Assembly: GCA_964564285.1 (NCBI GenBank)
Contig: CAZMBZ010000001.1
Coordinates: 12,974-76,973 of the forward strand
Origin: JAUWQU01 sp964564285
GTDB taxonomy: Bacteria > Planctomycetota > Phycisphaerae > SM23-33
Direction of reading: 5' to 3'
Length of the DNA: 64,000 nt
Shown here in pieces: positions 43,517 through 52,446 of the stretch; position 1 is the first letter of the stretch; each line of letters starts with the position of its first letter. The notes under the pieces were generated by a model. The model did not search any database, was not told the DNA's origin, and saw only the letters and a list, made by a program, of their open reading frames with translations. A program made the position numbers and the translations under genes.

Positions 43517-45046
43517 ATGCCTATGGGCACTGAGTTTACTCGACGAGGGCTTCTAAGGGCGGGTATCGGTGCTTTTGCCGGCGTGGCAGCGGCGGGGGCT
43601 GGGCCTTTCAGACTGTCGGCCGCGATAGCGGCGGCAGCGAGAACCGGCGGCGCTCGCGGACCCAATATCGTGCTGATTTTGGCTGACGATCTCGGCTGGT
43701 GCGAGCTCGGCAGCTACGGTCAGAAGAAGATCAAGACACCGAACCTCGATCGACTGGCCCGGCAGGGCATGCGTTTGACGCGCCACTACAGCGGCTCGCC
43801 GGTCTGCGCGCCTTCACGCTGCGTGCTGATGACGGGCAAACACCCCGGGCACGCCTTCATTCGCAATAACAAGGAGGTCAAGCCCGAAGGCCAATACCCC
43901 ATCCCCGACGGTGAGACTACGATTGCAGAACTGCTCAAGCGGCGCGGCTACACCTGCGGCGCGTTCGGCAAGTGGGGGCTCGGGCCGGTCGGCTCGACGG
44001 GCGACCCGCTCAAGCAGGGCTTCGATCGGTTCTTCGGGTACAACTGCCAGCGTCACGCCCATAGTTACTATCCGGCTTACCTGTGGGACAACGACAAGCG
44101 CATCGAACTGGACAACAAGCCGCCCGCGCCAGGCCATGGGCAACTGCCCGCATCCGCTGACTTGAGCGACCCGGCCGCGTACCAGAAATACAAGGGCAAT
44201 GATTACGCACCGAAGCGCATCGCCGATGAGGTGCTGGCCTTCATCAGCGAGAACCGCGAGCGGCCCTTTTTCGCTTACTATCCGACGATCATCCCGCACC
44301 TGGCCCTTCACGTCCCCGATGATGAACTCAAACCGTACATGGGCCAATGGGAGGACAAGCCCTTCGACGGGCGCGGCGGCTACACCCCGCACGCAACGCC
44401 GCGCGCCGCCTATGCAGCCATGATCAGCTACCTGGACAAGCAGGTTGGCCGCATACTCGCACTGCTGGACAAACTGCACCTCGCGGATAACACCATCGTG
44501 GCGTTCTCATCCGACAACGGCGCCACTTACCTGCGCGACGTGGATTACCGGTTCTTCCAGAGTGTCGGGCCGTTGCGCGGTTTGAAGGGCTCGATCTACG
44601 AAGGCGGCTTGCGCGTGCCGGCGATCGTCCGCTGGCCCGGGCGAATCAAGCCCGGCTCGATCAGTGATCGAATCACCGGCTTCGAAGACTGGATGCCCAC
44701 GCTGCTTGACCTGATCGGCAAGTCGGGTCACGTTCCCGACTGCGCCGACGGACTGAGCTTCGCGCCCACGCTGCTCGGTGAATCGCAGAAGCCCCGGCCA
44801 TTCCTATACCGCGAGTTCTCCGGTTACGGAGGGCAGCAGGCCGTGTGGTTGGGGCCTTACAAGGCCGTCCGGCAGAAGCTGGGAAAAGGCCGGATCGACA
44901 CCGAACTCTACAACCTAAGCGACGACATCAGCGAATCGAAGAACGTCGCCGCCGATCATCCCGAGATCGTCAAGAAGACCGAGCGGATCATGGCCGCGCA
45001 ACACGAGTCGTCAAAGCTTTTTCCGATCAAGGTTCTGGATCGCTGA
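43517..45046 (+). CDS. Tat-exported arylsulfatase-family enzyme, copy 2
   Basis: A 509-residue product identical in sequence to the enzyme at 38788-40317, with the same twin-arginine signal and CAPSR active site. The upstream 221 bases, including the fhs tail and ribosome site, are also copied, so expression signals located between fhs and the first sulfatase are retained. A promoter inside or before fhs would not reach this copy except by read-through from copy 1. Gene dosage is the only visible consequence. Confidence 0.93.
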   Translation: MPMGTEFTRRGLLRAGIGAFAGVAAAGAGPFRLSAAIAAAARTGGARGPNIVLILADDLGWCELGSYGQKKIKTPNLDRLARQGMRLTRHYSGSPVCAPSRCVLMTGKHPGHAFIRNNKEVKPEGQYPIPDGETTIAELLKRRGYTCGAFGKWGLGPVGSTGDPLKQGFDRFFGYNCQRHAHSYYPAYLWDNDKRIELDNKPPAPGHGQLPASADLSDPAAYQKYKGNDYAPKRIADEVLAFISENRERPFFAYYPTIIPHLALHVPDDELKPYMGQWEDKPFDGRGGYTPHATPRAAYAAMISYLDKQVGRILALLDKLHLADNTIVAFSSDNGATYLRDVDYRFFQSVGPLRGLKGSIYEGGLRVPAIVRWPGRIKPGSISDRITGFEDWMPTLLDLIGKSGHVPDCADGLSFAPTLLGESQKPRPFLYREFSGYGGQQAVWLGPYKAVRQKLGKGRIDTELYNLSDDISESKNVAADHPEIVKKTERIMAAQHESSKLFPIKVLDR

Positions 45047-45140
45047 ATTGCTACTTGCCGATCACGTGATCGGTTTTGGAATCGGTAGAAAGGCCCACAG
45101 TGGTCATCGACTGGAGGCTATCCGGGAAACCCCGATTAGT

Positions 45141-47996
45141 ATGAGCATGAAAACGAACTTGATGGTCGAATTCGCCTCGGCACCGGTGGCAATCGGCACT
45201 CGAACGCCGCGTTTTTCCTGGGAAGTTCCCTTGTCTGGACGCGGCCGGCGCCAAACTGCCTACCAAATCCTTGTGGCCTCCGCGGCCGAACTGCTTGTTC
45301 CCGGCCGGGCGGACCTGTGGGACAGCGGCAAGGTCAGCTCTTCGCAGTCCGTGAACGTCACTTACGCCGGCGCGGAGTTGCCTGGCAACACGGACTTCTT
45401 CTGGAAGGTCCGGGTTTGGGACGAGGCCGACAGTCCGGCCGGTTTCAGCCAGGTTGAACCCTTCGGCACGGCGTTTTTCGACGAAGCCGACTGGAAGGGG
45501 CAATGGATCGGACTGGGCGATCCCGACGAGCCGGTTTGCGACCACGAGGCGTTCGTGCGGGAACTGGCGGCGACACGGGTGACCAGCGGCAACAGCGCCG
45601 ACGGTGTGGACTGCGAGCAGTACAAGAAACTGGCGTCGGAAGTTGCGGCCTTGGAGCCGAACTTGCGTTCGCCGCTGCTGCGGAAGGAGTTCTCCGTCGC
45701 CGGCCCGATCAAACGGGCCCGAGCCTTTGTTTGCGGGTTGGGGCTCTACGAGTTGCGGATCAACGGGGCGAAGGTCGGCGACGACGTGCTGGTGCCGGCT
45801 CGGACGGAATTCCGCAAGCGGGCGCTCTACGCCACCCATGACGTGACCTCGAACCTGCGGGCCGGCGAAAATGCCGTCGGACTGATTCTCGGCAACGGTT
45901 GGTTCAACGGGCAGAAGAAGTACTGGAAATGGCAGATGCCCTGGTACGGTTCGCCGCGGGTCATTGTCCAGATCGTAATCGAACGCGAGGACGGCGTGAC
46001 GCAGTGCATCGTCACCGATGGGTCCTGGCAGGGGGCTTGGGGACCCATCACGTTCAACTGCATTTACGACGGCGAGAACTACGACGCCCGGGCCGAACAG
46101 GAAGGCTGGGACGATCCCGGCTTCGACGCTTCAGCGTGGCGGCAGGTCAATGTGGTTCCCGGCCCCGGCGGTGCGCTCACACCGGCTGCACTCGAAGCGG
46201 ACAAAGTGGTCGAGACCTTCAGGCCGGTCTCCATGTGGGAGAGCGGACCGGGGGTGTACGTCTACGACTTCGGACGCAACATGACCGGATGGGTGCGATT
46301 GAGAATTGTCGGCGGTGTCTCCGGCGGGACCGTGCAACTGCGGTTCGCCGAGCGGATCCATGACAACGGCAAGCTCAACCCCGCAACCGCCGGCGGCGCC
46401 CGCCAGGCGGACAACTACACCATGAAGGGCGCTGATGAGGAATTCTACGAGCCTCGCTTCACCTACCACGGTTTCCAGTACGTGGAGTTGACCGGCTACC
46501 CCGGCACGCCGGAACTGGACACGGTGGAAGGCTGCTTCGCCCACGCCGACGTGGGGCGGATCGGCGACTTCGAGTGCGGCCACGAGTTGATCAACAAGAT
46601 ACACCACTGCACCGTCCAGTCCCAACTCTGCAACATCCAGATGGGCGTCGTCACCGACGACACCCAGCGTGCCGAACGCCTGGGCTGGTGCGGCGACATC
46701 TGGGCGATGGCGAACGAGTCTTACTACAACCTTTGGATGCCCCGCATCTACGCCAAGTGGATTGACGACTGCCGCGATCAGCAGGATGAACTGGGGATGA
46801 TCGGCTTTATCACCCCGCTACCGGTCCCGGACGAAGATCTGGTCTGGAGCGCGGCATTCGTGATGGTGCCGTGGATGCAGTATCTGCATTGCGGCGACGT
46901 AAGGCTTCTCCAGCAGAGCTACCCGGCCTTGCAGCGGTATATCAGCTATCTCGAAGCTACCGGGACCAGGGAAATCTCCACGTTTCCGTCGGAGGGCGAT
47001 TTGGCCAACAAACTGAGGTGGCGGTGCAGCAAGGAAGACCGCTTTCCCGCCGAAGCCGACCGGGGCTACCTGCAGATTGCCAGGTTCGGCGATCACCTGG
47101 CCACCAGTGAGGGCGCGTCGGGATTCGGCAAGAATCAGCCCCTTTCGATCGCGACGGCCTTCTACTACTTCGATGTCGCCACCATGGCCCGGATCGCCGA
47201 GATTCTCGGCAGGGACGCAGACGCGGCGAGATACCACCGGCTGGCCGGGAAGATCAAGGACGCTTTCAACGAGCGTTTCTTCGACCCCAACTGGGGCTAC
47301 TACGACGTGGGCTGCCAGAGCGCCCAAGCTTGGCCGCTGTCCTTTGGGATGGTTCCCGAGGAGCACCGCGAAAGGGTCTCGAACTATCTGTGCAGCAATG
47401 TGGACTTCCGTCAGCGGCGACTCACGACCGGGTACGCCGGCACGAAGTGGGCGATCCACGCCATGGCTCTGGCCGGCCGAAACGACGCCGTCTGGCACCG
47501 GGCCATCGCCACGGACTACCCGAGTTGGGGTTACATGCTGCGCGACCCCATCCGGACCACCATCACCGAAAACTGGCACGGCGCCGCCTCGCTTTGCCAT
47601 ACCGCATTGGGGGCGGCGATAGACGAATGGTTCTACTGGGGCCTTGCGGGCATCCAGCCGGACGAAACCGGACCCGGGTACGAGAAGATCATCTTCAAGC
47701 CGTACCTGCCCGCGGACCTGCCGTGGGCGAGGGCGTCCCTGCGCACCATGCGGGGCACAATCGTCTCGGCCTGGCGCAGGGATGGCGAGACGGCGTTCCT
47801 TACCCTCACCATCCCGGCCAACAGCACCGCGACGGTCCATATCCCGGCGGGGGACGTCGAGCAAATTACCGAGTGCGGCGTCTCATGCACCCAGGCCGAG
47901 GGCGTCGTCCTCCTGCGCTCGGAAAACGGCGAGACCGTCTTCGAGGTTGGCTCGGGAACCTATCGCTTCGCATTTCCGGCACCGAGTGTGGATTAG
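45141..47996 (+). CDS. Alpha-L-rhamnosidase, glycoside hydrolase family 78, copy 2
   Basis: A 951-residue enzyme with the same protein sequence as the copy at 40412-43267; the only DNA change found is a silent C to T at 47975. The start choice, domains and catalytic motifs are as in copy 1. It follows sulfatase copy 2 by 95 bases. A hairpin (48071-48097) lies downstream but lacks a T run, so transcription may continue into the HEAT-like gene. Confidence 0.93.
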   Translation: MSMKTNLMVEFASAPVAIGTRTPRFSWEVPLSGRGRRQTAYQILVASAAELLVPGRADLWDSGKVSSSQSVNVTYAGAELPGNTDFFWKVRVWDEADSPAGFSQVEPFGTAFFDEADWKGQWIGLGDPDEPVCDHEAFVRELAATRVTSGNSADGVDCEQYKKLASEVAALEPNLRSPLLRKEFSVAGPIKRARAFVCGLGLYELRINGAKVGDDVLVPARTEFRKRALYATHDVTSNLRAGENAVGLILGNGWFNGQKKYWKWQMPWYGSPRVIVQIVIEREDGVTQCIVTDGSWQGAWGPITFNCIYDGENYDARAEQEGWDDPGFDASAWRQVNVVPGPGGALTPAALEADKVVETFRPVSMWESGPGVYVYDFGRNMTGWVRLRIVGGVSGGTVQLRFAERIHDNGKLNPATAGGARQADNYTMKGADEEFYEPRFTYHGFQYVELTGYPGTPELDTVEGCFAHADVGRIGDFECGHELINKIHHCTVQSQLCNIQMGVVTDDTQRAERLGWCGDIWAMANESYYNLWMPRIYAKWIDDCRDQQDELGMIGFITPLPVPDEDLVWSAAFVMVPWMQYLHCGDVRLLQQSYPALQRYISYLEATGTREISTFPSEGDLANKLRWRCSKEDRFPAEADRGYLQIARFGDHLATSEGASGFGKNQPLSIATAFYYFDVATMARIAEILGRDADAARYHRLAGKIKDAFNERFFDPNWGYYDVGCQSAQAWPLSFGMVPEEHRERVSNYLCSNVDFRQRRLTTGYAGTKWAIHAMALAGRNDAVWHRAIATDYPSWGYMLRDPIRTTITENWHGAASLCHTALGAAIDEWFYWGLAGIQPDETGPGYEKIIFKPYLPADLPWARASLRTMRGTIVSAWRRDGETAFLTLTIPANSTATVHIPAGDVEQITECGVSCTQAEGVVLLRSENGETVFEVGSGTYRFAFPAPSVD

Positions 47997-48264
47997 CCCG
48001 AAGCCCCGCCAAGGCGTGCGGCGGCATCCACGGCACGCCCGGTAGCGCGGGTGCCAAAGGTATGGCGAACAGAGGGTCAGAAGGTCAAAGACCCTCTATC
48101 GGCCCAAGAAAAGGTTCATGACCCCTCGGCTCTCCAACCCGGAGGTCGTGGCGGTAAGCGCAAGTAGGGCAATCCGTCGCCACTGCCGGCAGATAACCGG
48201 GATTTCTCGGAACTCTTGCGGGCGAGCCGCGTCCAAGTCCTGGTACGCAAACAGGAGATGGGCT

Positions 48265-50784
48265 ATGCGCAGATCGATGATATTGGCGGCCGGGCTGGTT
48301 CTGGTCGGGGCACAAGCTTGGGCGGCCGGTGACGATGCGAAGGGCAATTCCTCAAAGACAGCGGCGACTGCAGTCGAGATCGCCAGGCTGATCGAGCAGC
48401 TCGGCGGCGAGACGTCAGCCGACCGCAATGCTGCCCAGAAGGCGATCGAGAAGATGGGGGAGCCGGCCGCTGAGGCCCTGAAGGCCGCCACGACCGACAA
48501 AAACGCCGAACGGGCGGCGCGGGCGGAGGTAGCCCTGCACCAGATCGAAAAGGTGGTCCGCCAGGAGTGGATCCGCAAGACCGACGAGCGAATGTCCGCC
48601 GTGCTGCGTGCGTGGAAACAGGCCGGCAAGGCGGGGCCAGGCGCTGGCGCAAAGGAGATTCGCAGGCTCATCGAGCAGCTTGGCGCATCGATGGCGGCGC
48701 AGCGCAGCGCCGCCCAGCAGTCGCTGGTCAAGATCGGCCTGCCCGCCGCCGAGGCGCTGACGGCCGCAACGAAAGACGCCAACCTCGAGCGGGCAGCGCG
48801 AGCCAAAGCCGCCCTGGCCCAGATGGCCGTTCGCAAGGAGGATTGGCCCGTCCATTGGCGGAACATGACCTTCTCGTACAGGATCCTCTCGCCCGATCCC
48901 AACCAGTGCAAAGCCGTGGGCATTGATTCCGACCTGCGGGGTGTGTTTATCTGGTGGAACCCGGCTGCCAAGACATTTGCCAAGGCGGAATGGACGCACC
49001 CGCAAGAAGATCAAGAAGGACTGCATATGCTGCACAGGTCTTTGGGTAAGCGTCGGCCGTGGGTGGCGAGTGAATCGCCTGGCAAGGCCTGGCAGGCCGA
49101 CAACGCGCGGGTTGAGCTTGTCATCACGTTGGGAGACCGATTCGCCCGCTTCTGCGAGCCCTGGTCGCCCGGCAACCCACCCGAAGGCTCGCGCATTGTG
49201 TCGATCCACACCCTCAACAAGATCCTGCCCCTGCAGGGCATAGCCCGCAGGGAACTGAGAATTTGGAAGAAGTCGGGCGGGACCCGTCCGGCCGTCGCGG
49301 TCACGCGCGGCGAAGGCAAGAAGCCCCAGGTCCCACCTGGCGAGTTCGGCGAGGAAGAAGCATTAGCCCAGGCCAAGAAACTCATCGCCGAAGCGCGACG
49401 GACCGGCAAGTCGTTGCCGACGGGAGATAGGGAGCCGCTGGCCTCGGCCGATCCCGCCGGGCCCTTCAACGTCTCGGGGAAGGCCTACACGGCCCAGGCT
49501 GCCTACGAGAAGACCTACAACGCTGTCGGGAGGAATAGCCGGCCCGGCAAGGCTGCCCCCAACACCCCTGCCGCGCGGGCCGCGTTCGCCAAGGTCGAGC
49601 GGATGTACCTCGATGCGATCAAGAAGTTCGGAGTGAACAAATACGGCGCCTCAACTCAACGGGAGCTCGCCAGGGCCTACCGCTATGCGGGACAAAAGGA
49701 GCAATTCAAGGAATGGGGCAACCGGGCCGAGCAGACCAAGCTCGTGGCCGCCAAACTCAAAGAACTCACCCGCCGTCGACGCGAGGGCGGCGACTGGCCC
49801 GAGCTGGCGGCCGTGATGCGGCTGCTTAACAACCCGGGCAAGGTCTCGCGGGAGGACCTTGCCGCTCCGCTGGCGGCGTTGGGTGATCGGTCCGACGAGG
49901 CCGTCGCCGCGATCACCGAGGAGTTCTGGGCGTTGGGCTCTCGCGGAGCATATTGCTCGCGCGTAATCACGTCGCTAAGCATTATCGACACCCCGGCCAG
50001 CCGGAAGGCCATGCTCAAGCTCGCCCTCGACGGCGGGCACAAGGACGACCGCGGGCTGATCCGGTCCGCGGCGAGAGCGTATATCAGACTGCTGCCCGAC
50101 AAGGCCGGCGCCAAGTGCCTGCTGGCCGCCTCGGACTCCGACGTGGTCACCCAGGCCATCGGGCATCTGCGCGGCGAGCCAATCGACAAGCCGATGCTCG
50201 CCCGCCTGCTGGAACTGATGCGAACCGGCGATCACAACATGCGGTTCCAGGTCGTGCAGAACTTCGGCCAGGACCCCGGCGGGAAGTTCATCACCGAGAA
50301 GGTCGCCGCCATCGTCAAGGCGATTCCGAAGATAGCCGGCATGCCCGAGGCCGATAAGACGGCCTGGCCTGCAAATTGGACCAAGGCGGAACTCCGCTAT
50401 CGGTTGTACTTCGACGCCCTGTCGAAGCTGACCAATCCCCCCGAACCGATCGACAAGGCCCTTGCGGCCGCCAAGGAAGGCGACGCGGTATGGCGCTGCC
50501 TGGTGCTGGCTCGCGGGCTGGCGGGCGACGCCAAGGCCCGCCCCGGGCTGCGGAAGATTCTCGCCGACGCCAAAGCGGGGACGTTCCGCGTCTGGGCGTG
50601 CGAAGCGCTGGGCAAGATCGGCTCAGCCGAGGACCTGCCGCTGCTGCGCGAGACGGCCGCCAAGGACCCCATGCAGCGCAAATGCCGCGGCCACATGGTC
50701 CCAAGGAGCAAGGAATTCTTCCACCCCGTCCGCGAGGCCGCGGGCCGGGCGATCAAGCTGATCGAAGAAGGCAAGGGGGACTGA
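48265..50784 (+). CDS. Secreted HEAT-repeat-like protein, unknown function
   Basis: An 839-residue protein starting at ATG 48265, with AGGAG 9 bases upstream; an in-frame opening from 48118 has no ribosome site. A signal peptide (SMILAAGLVLVGAQAWA) is followed by two copies of a helical unit of about 60 residues: EIARLIEQLGGETSADRNAA and EIRRLIEQLGASMAAQRSAA, each continuing AAEAL-AAT-D-N-ERAARA. A central domain (about 205-360) is unrelated to known folds for me. The C-terminal third (about 510-835) is again HEAT/PBS-like, e.g. RVWACEALGKIGSAEDLPLL. It may be a scaffold or binding protein; its place after the sulfatase pair suggests but does not prove a role in polysaccharide use. Confidence 0.72.
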   Translation: MRRSMILAAGLVLVGAQAWAAGDDAKGNSSKTAATAVEIARLIEQLGGETSADRNAAQKAIEKMGEPAAEALKAATTDKNAERAARAEVALHQIEKVVRQEWIRKTDERMSAVLRAWKQAGKAGPGAGAKEIRRLIEQLGASMAAQRSAAQQSLVKIGLPAAEALTAATKDANLERAARAKAALAQMAVRKEDWPVHWRNMTFSYRILSPDPNQCKAVGIDSDLRGVFIWWNPAAKTFAKAEWTHPQEDQEGLHMLHRSLGKRRPWVASESPGKAWQADNARVELVITLGDRFARFCEPWSPGNPPEGSRIVSIHTLNKILPLQGIARRELRIWKKSGGTRPAVAVTRGEGKKPQVPPGEFGEEEALAQAKKLIAEARRTGKSLPTGDREPLASADPAGPFNVSGKAYTAQAAYEKTYNAVGRNSRPGKAAPNTPAARAAFAKVERMYLDAIKKFGVNKYGASTQRELARAYRYAGQKEQFKEWGNRAEQTKLVAAKLKELTRRRREGGDWPELAAVMRLLNNPGKVSREDLAAPLAALGDRSDEAVAAITEEFWALGSRGAYCSRVITSLSIIDTPASRKAMLKLALDGGHKDDRGLIRSAARAYIRLLPDKAGAKCLLAASDSDVVTQAIGHLRGEPIDKPMLARLLELMRTGDHNMRFQVVQNFGQDPGGKFITEKVAAIVKAIPKIAGMPEADKTAWPANWTKAELRYRLYFDALSKLTNPPEPIDKALAAAKEGDAVWRCLVLARGLAGDAKARPGLRKILADAKAGTFRVWACEALGKIGSAEDLPLLRETAAKDPMQRKCRGHMVPRSKEFFHPVREAAGRAIKLIEEGKGD

Positions 50785-50935
50785 CGAATAAATCACACAC
50801 GGCAGCCTCTGGCACCCTTCGCGATCCCCGCCTGGACGGAGGCCGACCGAGAAACGGGGTCAGCCCTTATTGTAAGAAGGTACTACAAAGCATCCCAGTC
50901 TCTTTGGACCACCATTTGCCGTCATGCCCAATTAT

Positions 50936-51565
50936 CTAGACAGTCATCGCCTCGCCGGGCTGGAGGAGTTTGCCCTGGCACTCGGTGGTCTGGACGAACT
51001 GCTCGGCGTCAGTGATGGAACCGACGATATCGCCCCAGTGGTAGGGCACGGCTGACTTGCAGCCGATGGCCTTGCAGGCGCGGGCGGCCTCGGCGGCGTT
51101 GAGCGTATAGGTTCCGCCGACCGGCAGCAGCGCGACGTCCACTCCCTGAAGCTCTTCCATTTCCGGGATCAAGTCAGTGTCGCCGGCGTAGTACACGCGT
51201 TTGGCGTCGATGGTCAGCACCACGCCGATCCACTGGTTGGATCGGGGGTGGAAGGCCTTGTCGACGTTGTAGGCCGCGACGGCCTCGACGGTCACGCCCT
51301 TGATGGTAATGTTGTCGCCAGGGGTGACGGCGCTGGCGATCCGCATCTTGGCGACGACGTCGCCGGGCGCGATGATGGCGGTGTCTTCCTTGGCGATCTT
51401 CTCGATGTCATCGGGTGAGAAGTGGTCGTGATGGCTGTGGGATACGATTACGAGGTCGGCGTCGTGCGGCGACTGGTCCAGCTTCCACGGGTCTATGTAC
51501 GTTACCGATTCGGTGCCGGCGATACGGAAGCTCGCGTGGCCTAACCATTTGATTTCGACCGACAT
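50936..51565 (-). CDS. UPF0173 metal-dependent hydrolase (metallo-beta-lactamase fold)
   Basis: A 209-residue protein starting at ATG 51565 (AAAGGAG, 7 bases before). It shows the MBL metal signature VIVSHSHHDHFSPDD (His-x-His-x-Asp-His), VYYAGDTDLIPEM with the bridging Asp, and a C-terminal PYHWGD His. It begins MSVEIKWLGHASFRI, as in UPF0173 proteins. Family members are soluble Zn/Mn hydrolases of unknown substrate. It lies 72 bases downstream of iscA on the same strand and may be the last gene of the isc operon. Confidence 0.9.
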   Translation of the reverse strand: MSVEIKWLGHASFRIAGTESVTYIDPWKLDQSPHDADLVIVSHSHHDHFSPDDIEKIAKEDTAIIAPGDVVAKMRIASAVTPGDNITIKGVTVEAVAAYNVDKAFHPRSNQWIGVVLTIDAKRVYYAGDTDLIPEMEELQGVDVALLPVGGTYTLNAAEAARACKAIGCKSAVPYHWGDIVGSITDAEQFVQTTECQGKLLQPGEAMTV

Positions 51566-51637
51566 GTCAGACTCCTTTGCTTGCGGCTTCGATTGCACCT
51601 TTTCGATGAAACGAACAGGTTCCCATGGAAGTTGCGC

Positions 51638-51967
51638 CTATTCAGAGAAACTGCTGCCGCAGTTGCAGCTTGTTCGGGCGTTGGGGTTTTTGAATACGAA
51701 CCCGCCCTTGAGCAACGTGTCGTCGTAGTCGATCTCCGTGCCCTTGACTGACGGGTAACTCTTGTATTCGCATACGATTCGCACGTCATGGCTTATGAAA
51801 GTCTGGTCCTGCGGGCCGGGCTTGTCGGTGACGTCCAGCGTGTAGGTGAAGCCTTCGCATCCGCCGCCGCGTACGCCCACGCGAAGACATGCGGTGGCCG
51901 TCATTTTATGGCTGGCAAGCAGGCGTTTGATCTTCTCGGCTGCCTTTTCGCTAAGCGTTATCGACAT
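51638..51967 (-). CDS. iscA: A-type iron-sulfur carrier, IscA/ErpA-like
   Basis: A 109-residue protein starting at ATG 51967 with AAGGA 6 bases upstream. The three conserved cysteines are present: C37 in RGGGCEGF and C101/C103 in SCNCGSSF at the C-terminus. It starts SITLSEKAAEKIKRLL, typical of the family. A-type carriers pass Fe-S clusters from IscU to apoproteins. It follows iscU with a 22-base gap in an iscR-iscS-iscU-iscA order. Confidence 0.93.
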   Translation of the reverse strand: MSITLSEKAAEKIKRLLASHKMTATACLRVGVRGGGCEGFTYTLDVTDKPGPQDQTFISHDVRIVCEYKSYPSVKGTEIDYDDTLLKGGFVFKNPNARTSCNCGSSFSE

Positions 51968-51989
51968 GGCGCGTCCTTCTAGCCTGCCT

Positions 51990-52397
51990 TCACAACGCCG
52001 GTTGGTGTTGGCGGCAGCATTTGCTTTGCCAGTCGGCAATTGCACCTCGAACGGCGTCCTCGGCCAGACGCGAACTGTGCTGCTTTTCCGGCGTCAGGCC
52101 CAAGCGTTCGGTTACGTAATCACCGCTGAAGCTCTCGGCCTGGTCGACCGTTTTGCCGCGGAGCCATTCCGTCGTAAGCGACCCTGCCGCGATGGCGGCT
52201 GAGCAACCGAAGGTCTTGAACACCGCCCGCTTGATACGCCCTTGGCAGTCGACTTCTATCTGGAGCCTCATTACGTCGCCGCAGTCTGCGACGGTGGCCG
52301 TGGAAGTTCCCACTTGCCGGCTTCGGCGGTTCAACGACCCGACGTTTCTCGGGCTGTTGAAGTGATCTTCAAATTCCTGGTTGCGGTTAGGTGCCAT
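51990..52397 (-). CDS. iscU: IscU/NifU-like Fe-S scaffold, variant lacking the third cysteine
   Basis: A 135-residue scaffold on which Fe-S clusters are built with sulfur from IscS. Ligand C39 (ATVADCGD) and C65 (TFGCSAAIA) are conserved, and the His of the third ligand pair is H107. The residue after it, normally the catalytic Cys (HC-LAEDA), is Ser108 here (KQHSSRLAEDAV); the codon is AGT, one change from TGT. Two extra cysteines lie near the end (C127, C128). It starts 49 bases after iscS and is followed by iscA. Expression is probably controlled by IscR. Confidence 0.92.
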   Translation of the reverse strand: MAPNRNQEFEDHFNSPRNVGSLNRRSRQVGTSTATVADCGDVMRLQIEVDCQGRIKRAVFKTFGCSAAIAAGSLTTEWLRGKTVDQAESFSGDYVTERLGLTPEKQHSSRLAEDAVRGAIADWQSKCCRQHQPAL

Positions 52398-52446
52398 ACT
52401 CTAAGTTTAGCCGTCTCGGTCCTGGCGGCCTGCGCCTTTTCACTGT

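Larger units (their letters stand above)
43296..48007 (+). repeat. Tandem 4.73-kb duplication, copy 2
   Basis: Copy of 38567-43278 at +4729 bases. The left boundary is preceded by AGGGCGTGCC, also found before the parent sequence in fhs, with three mismatched bases in between. The right boundary ends in GAAGCCCC, followed by AAGGCGTGC at 48011. Junctions at short shared sequence fit a recombination event without an insertion sequence. Confidence 0.93.

Noticed and set aside
48071..48097. Terminator after the second rhamnosidase
   Set aside because: The 8-bp stem is not followed by a T run on the plus strand, so intrinsic termination is not supported.
50850..50880. AACGGGGTCAGCCCTTATT motif as a mobile repeat
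   Set aside because: It resembles short dispersed motifs seen near repeat-associated elements, but only one copy is visible and no palindrome or transposase is nearby.
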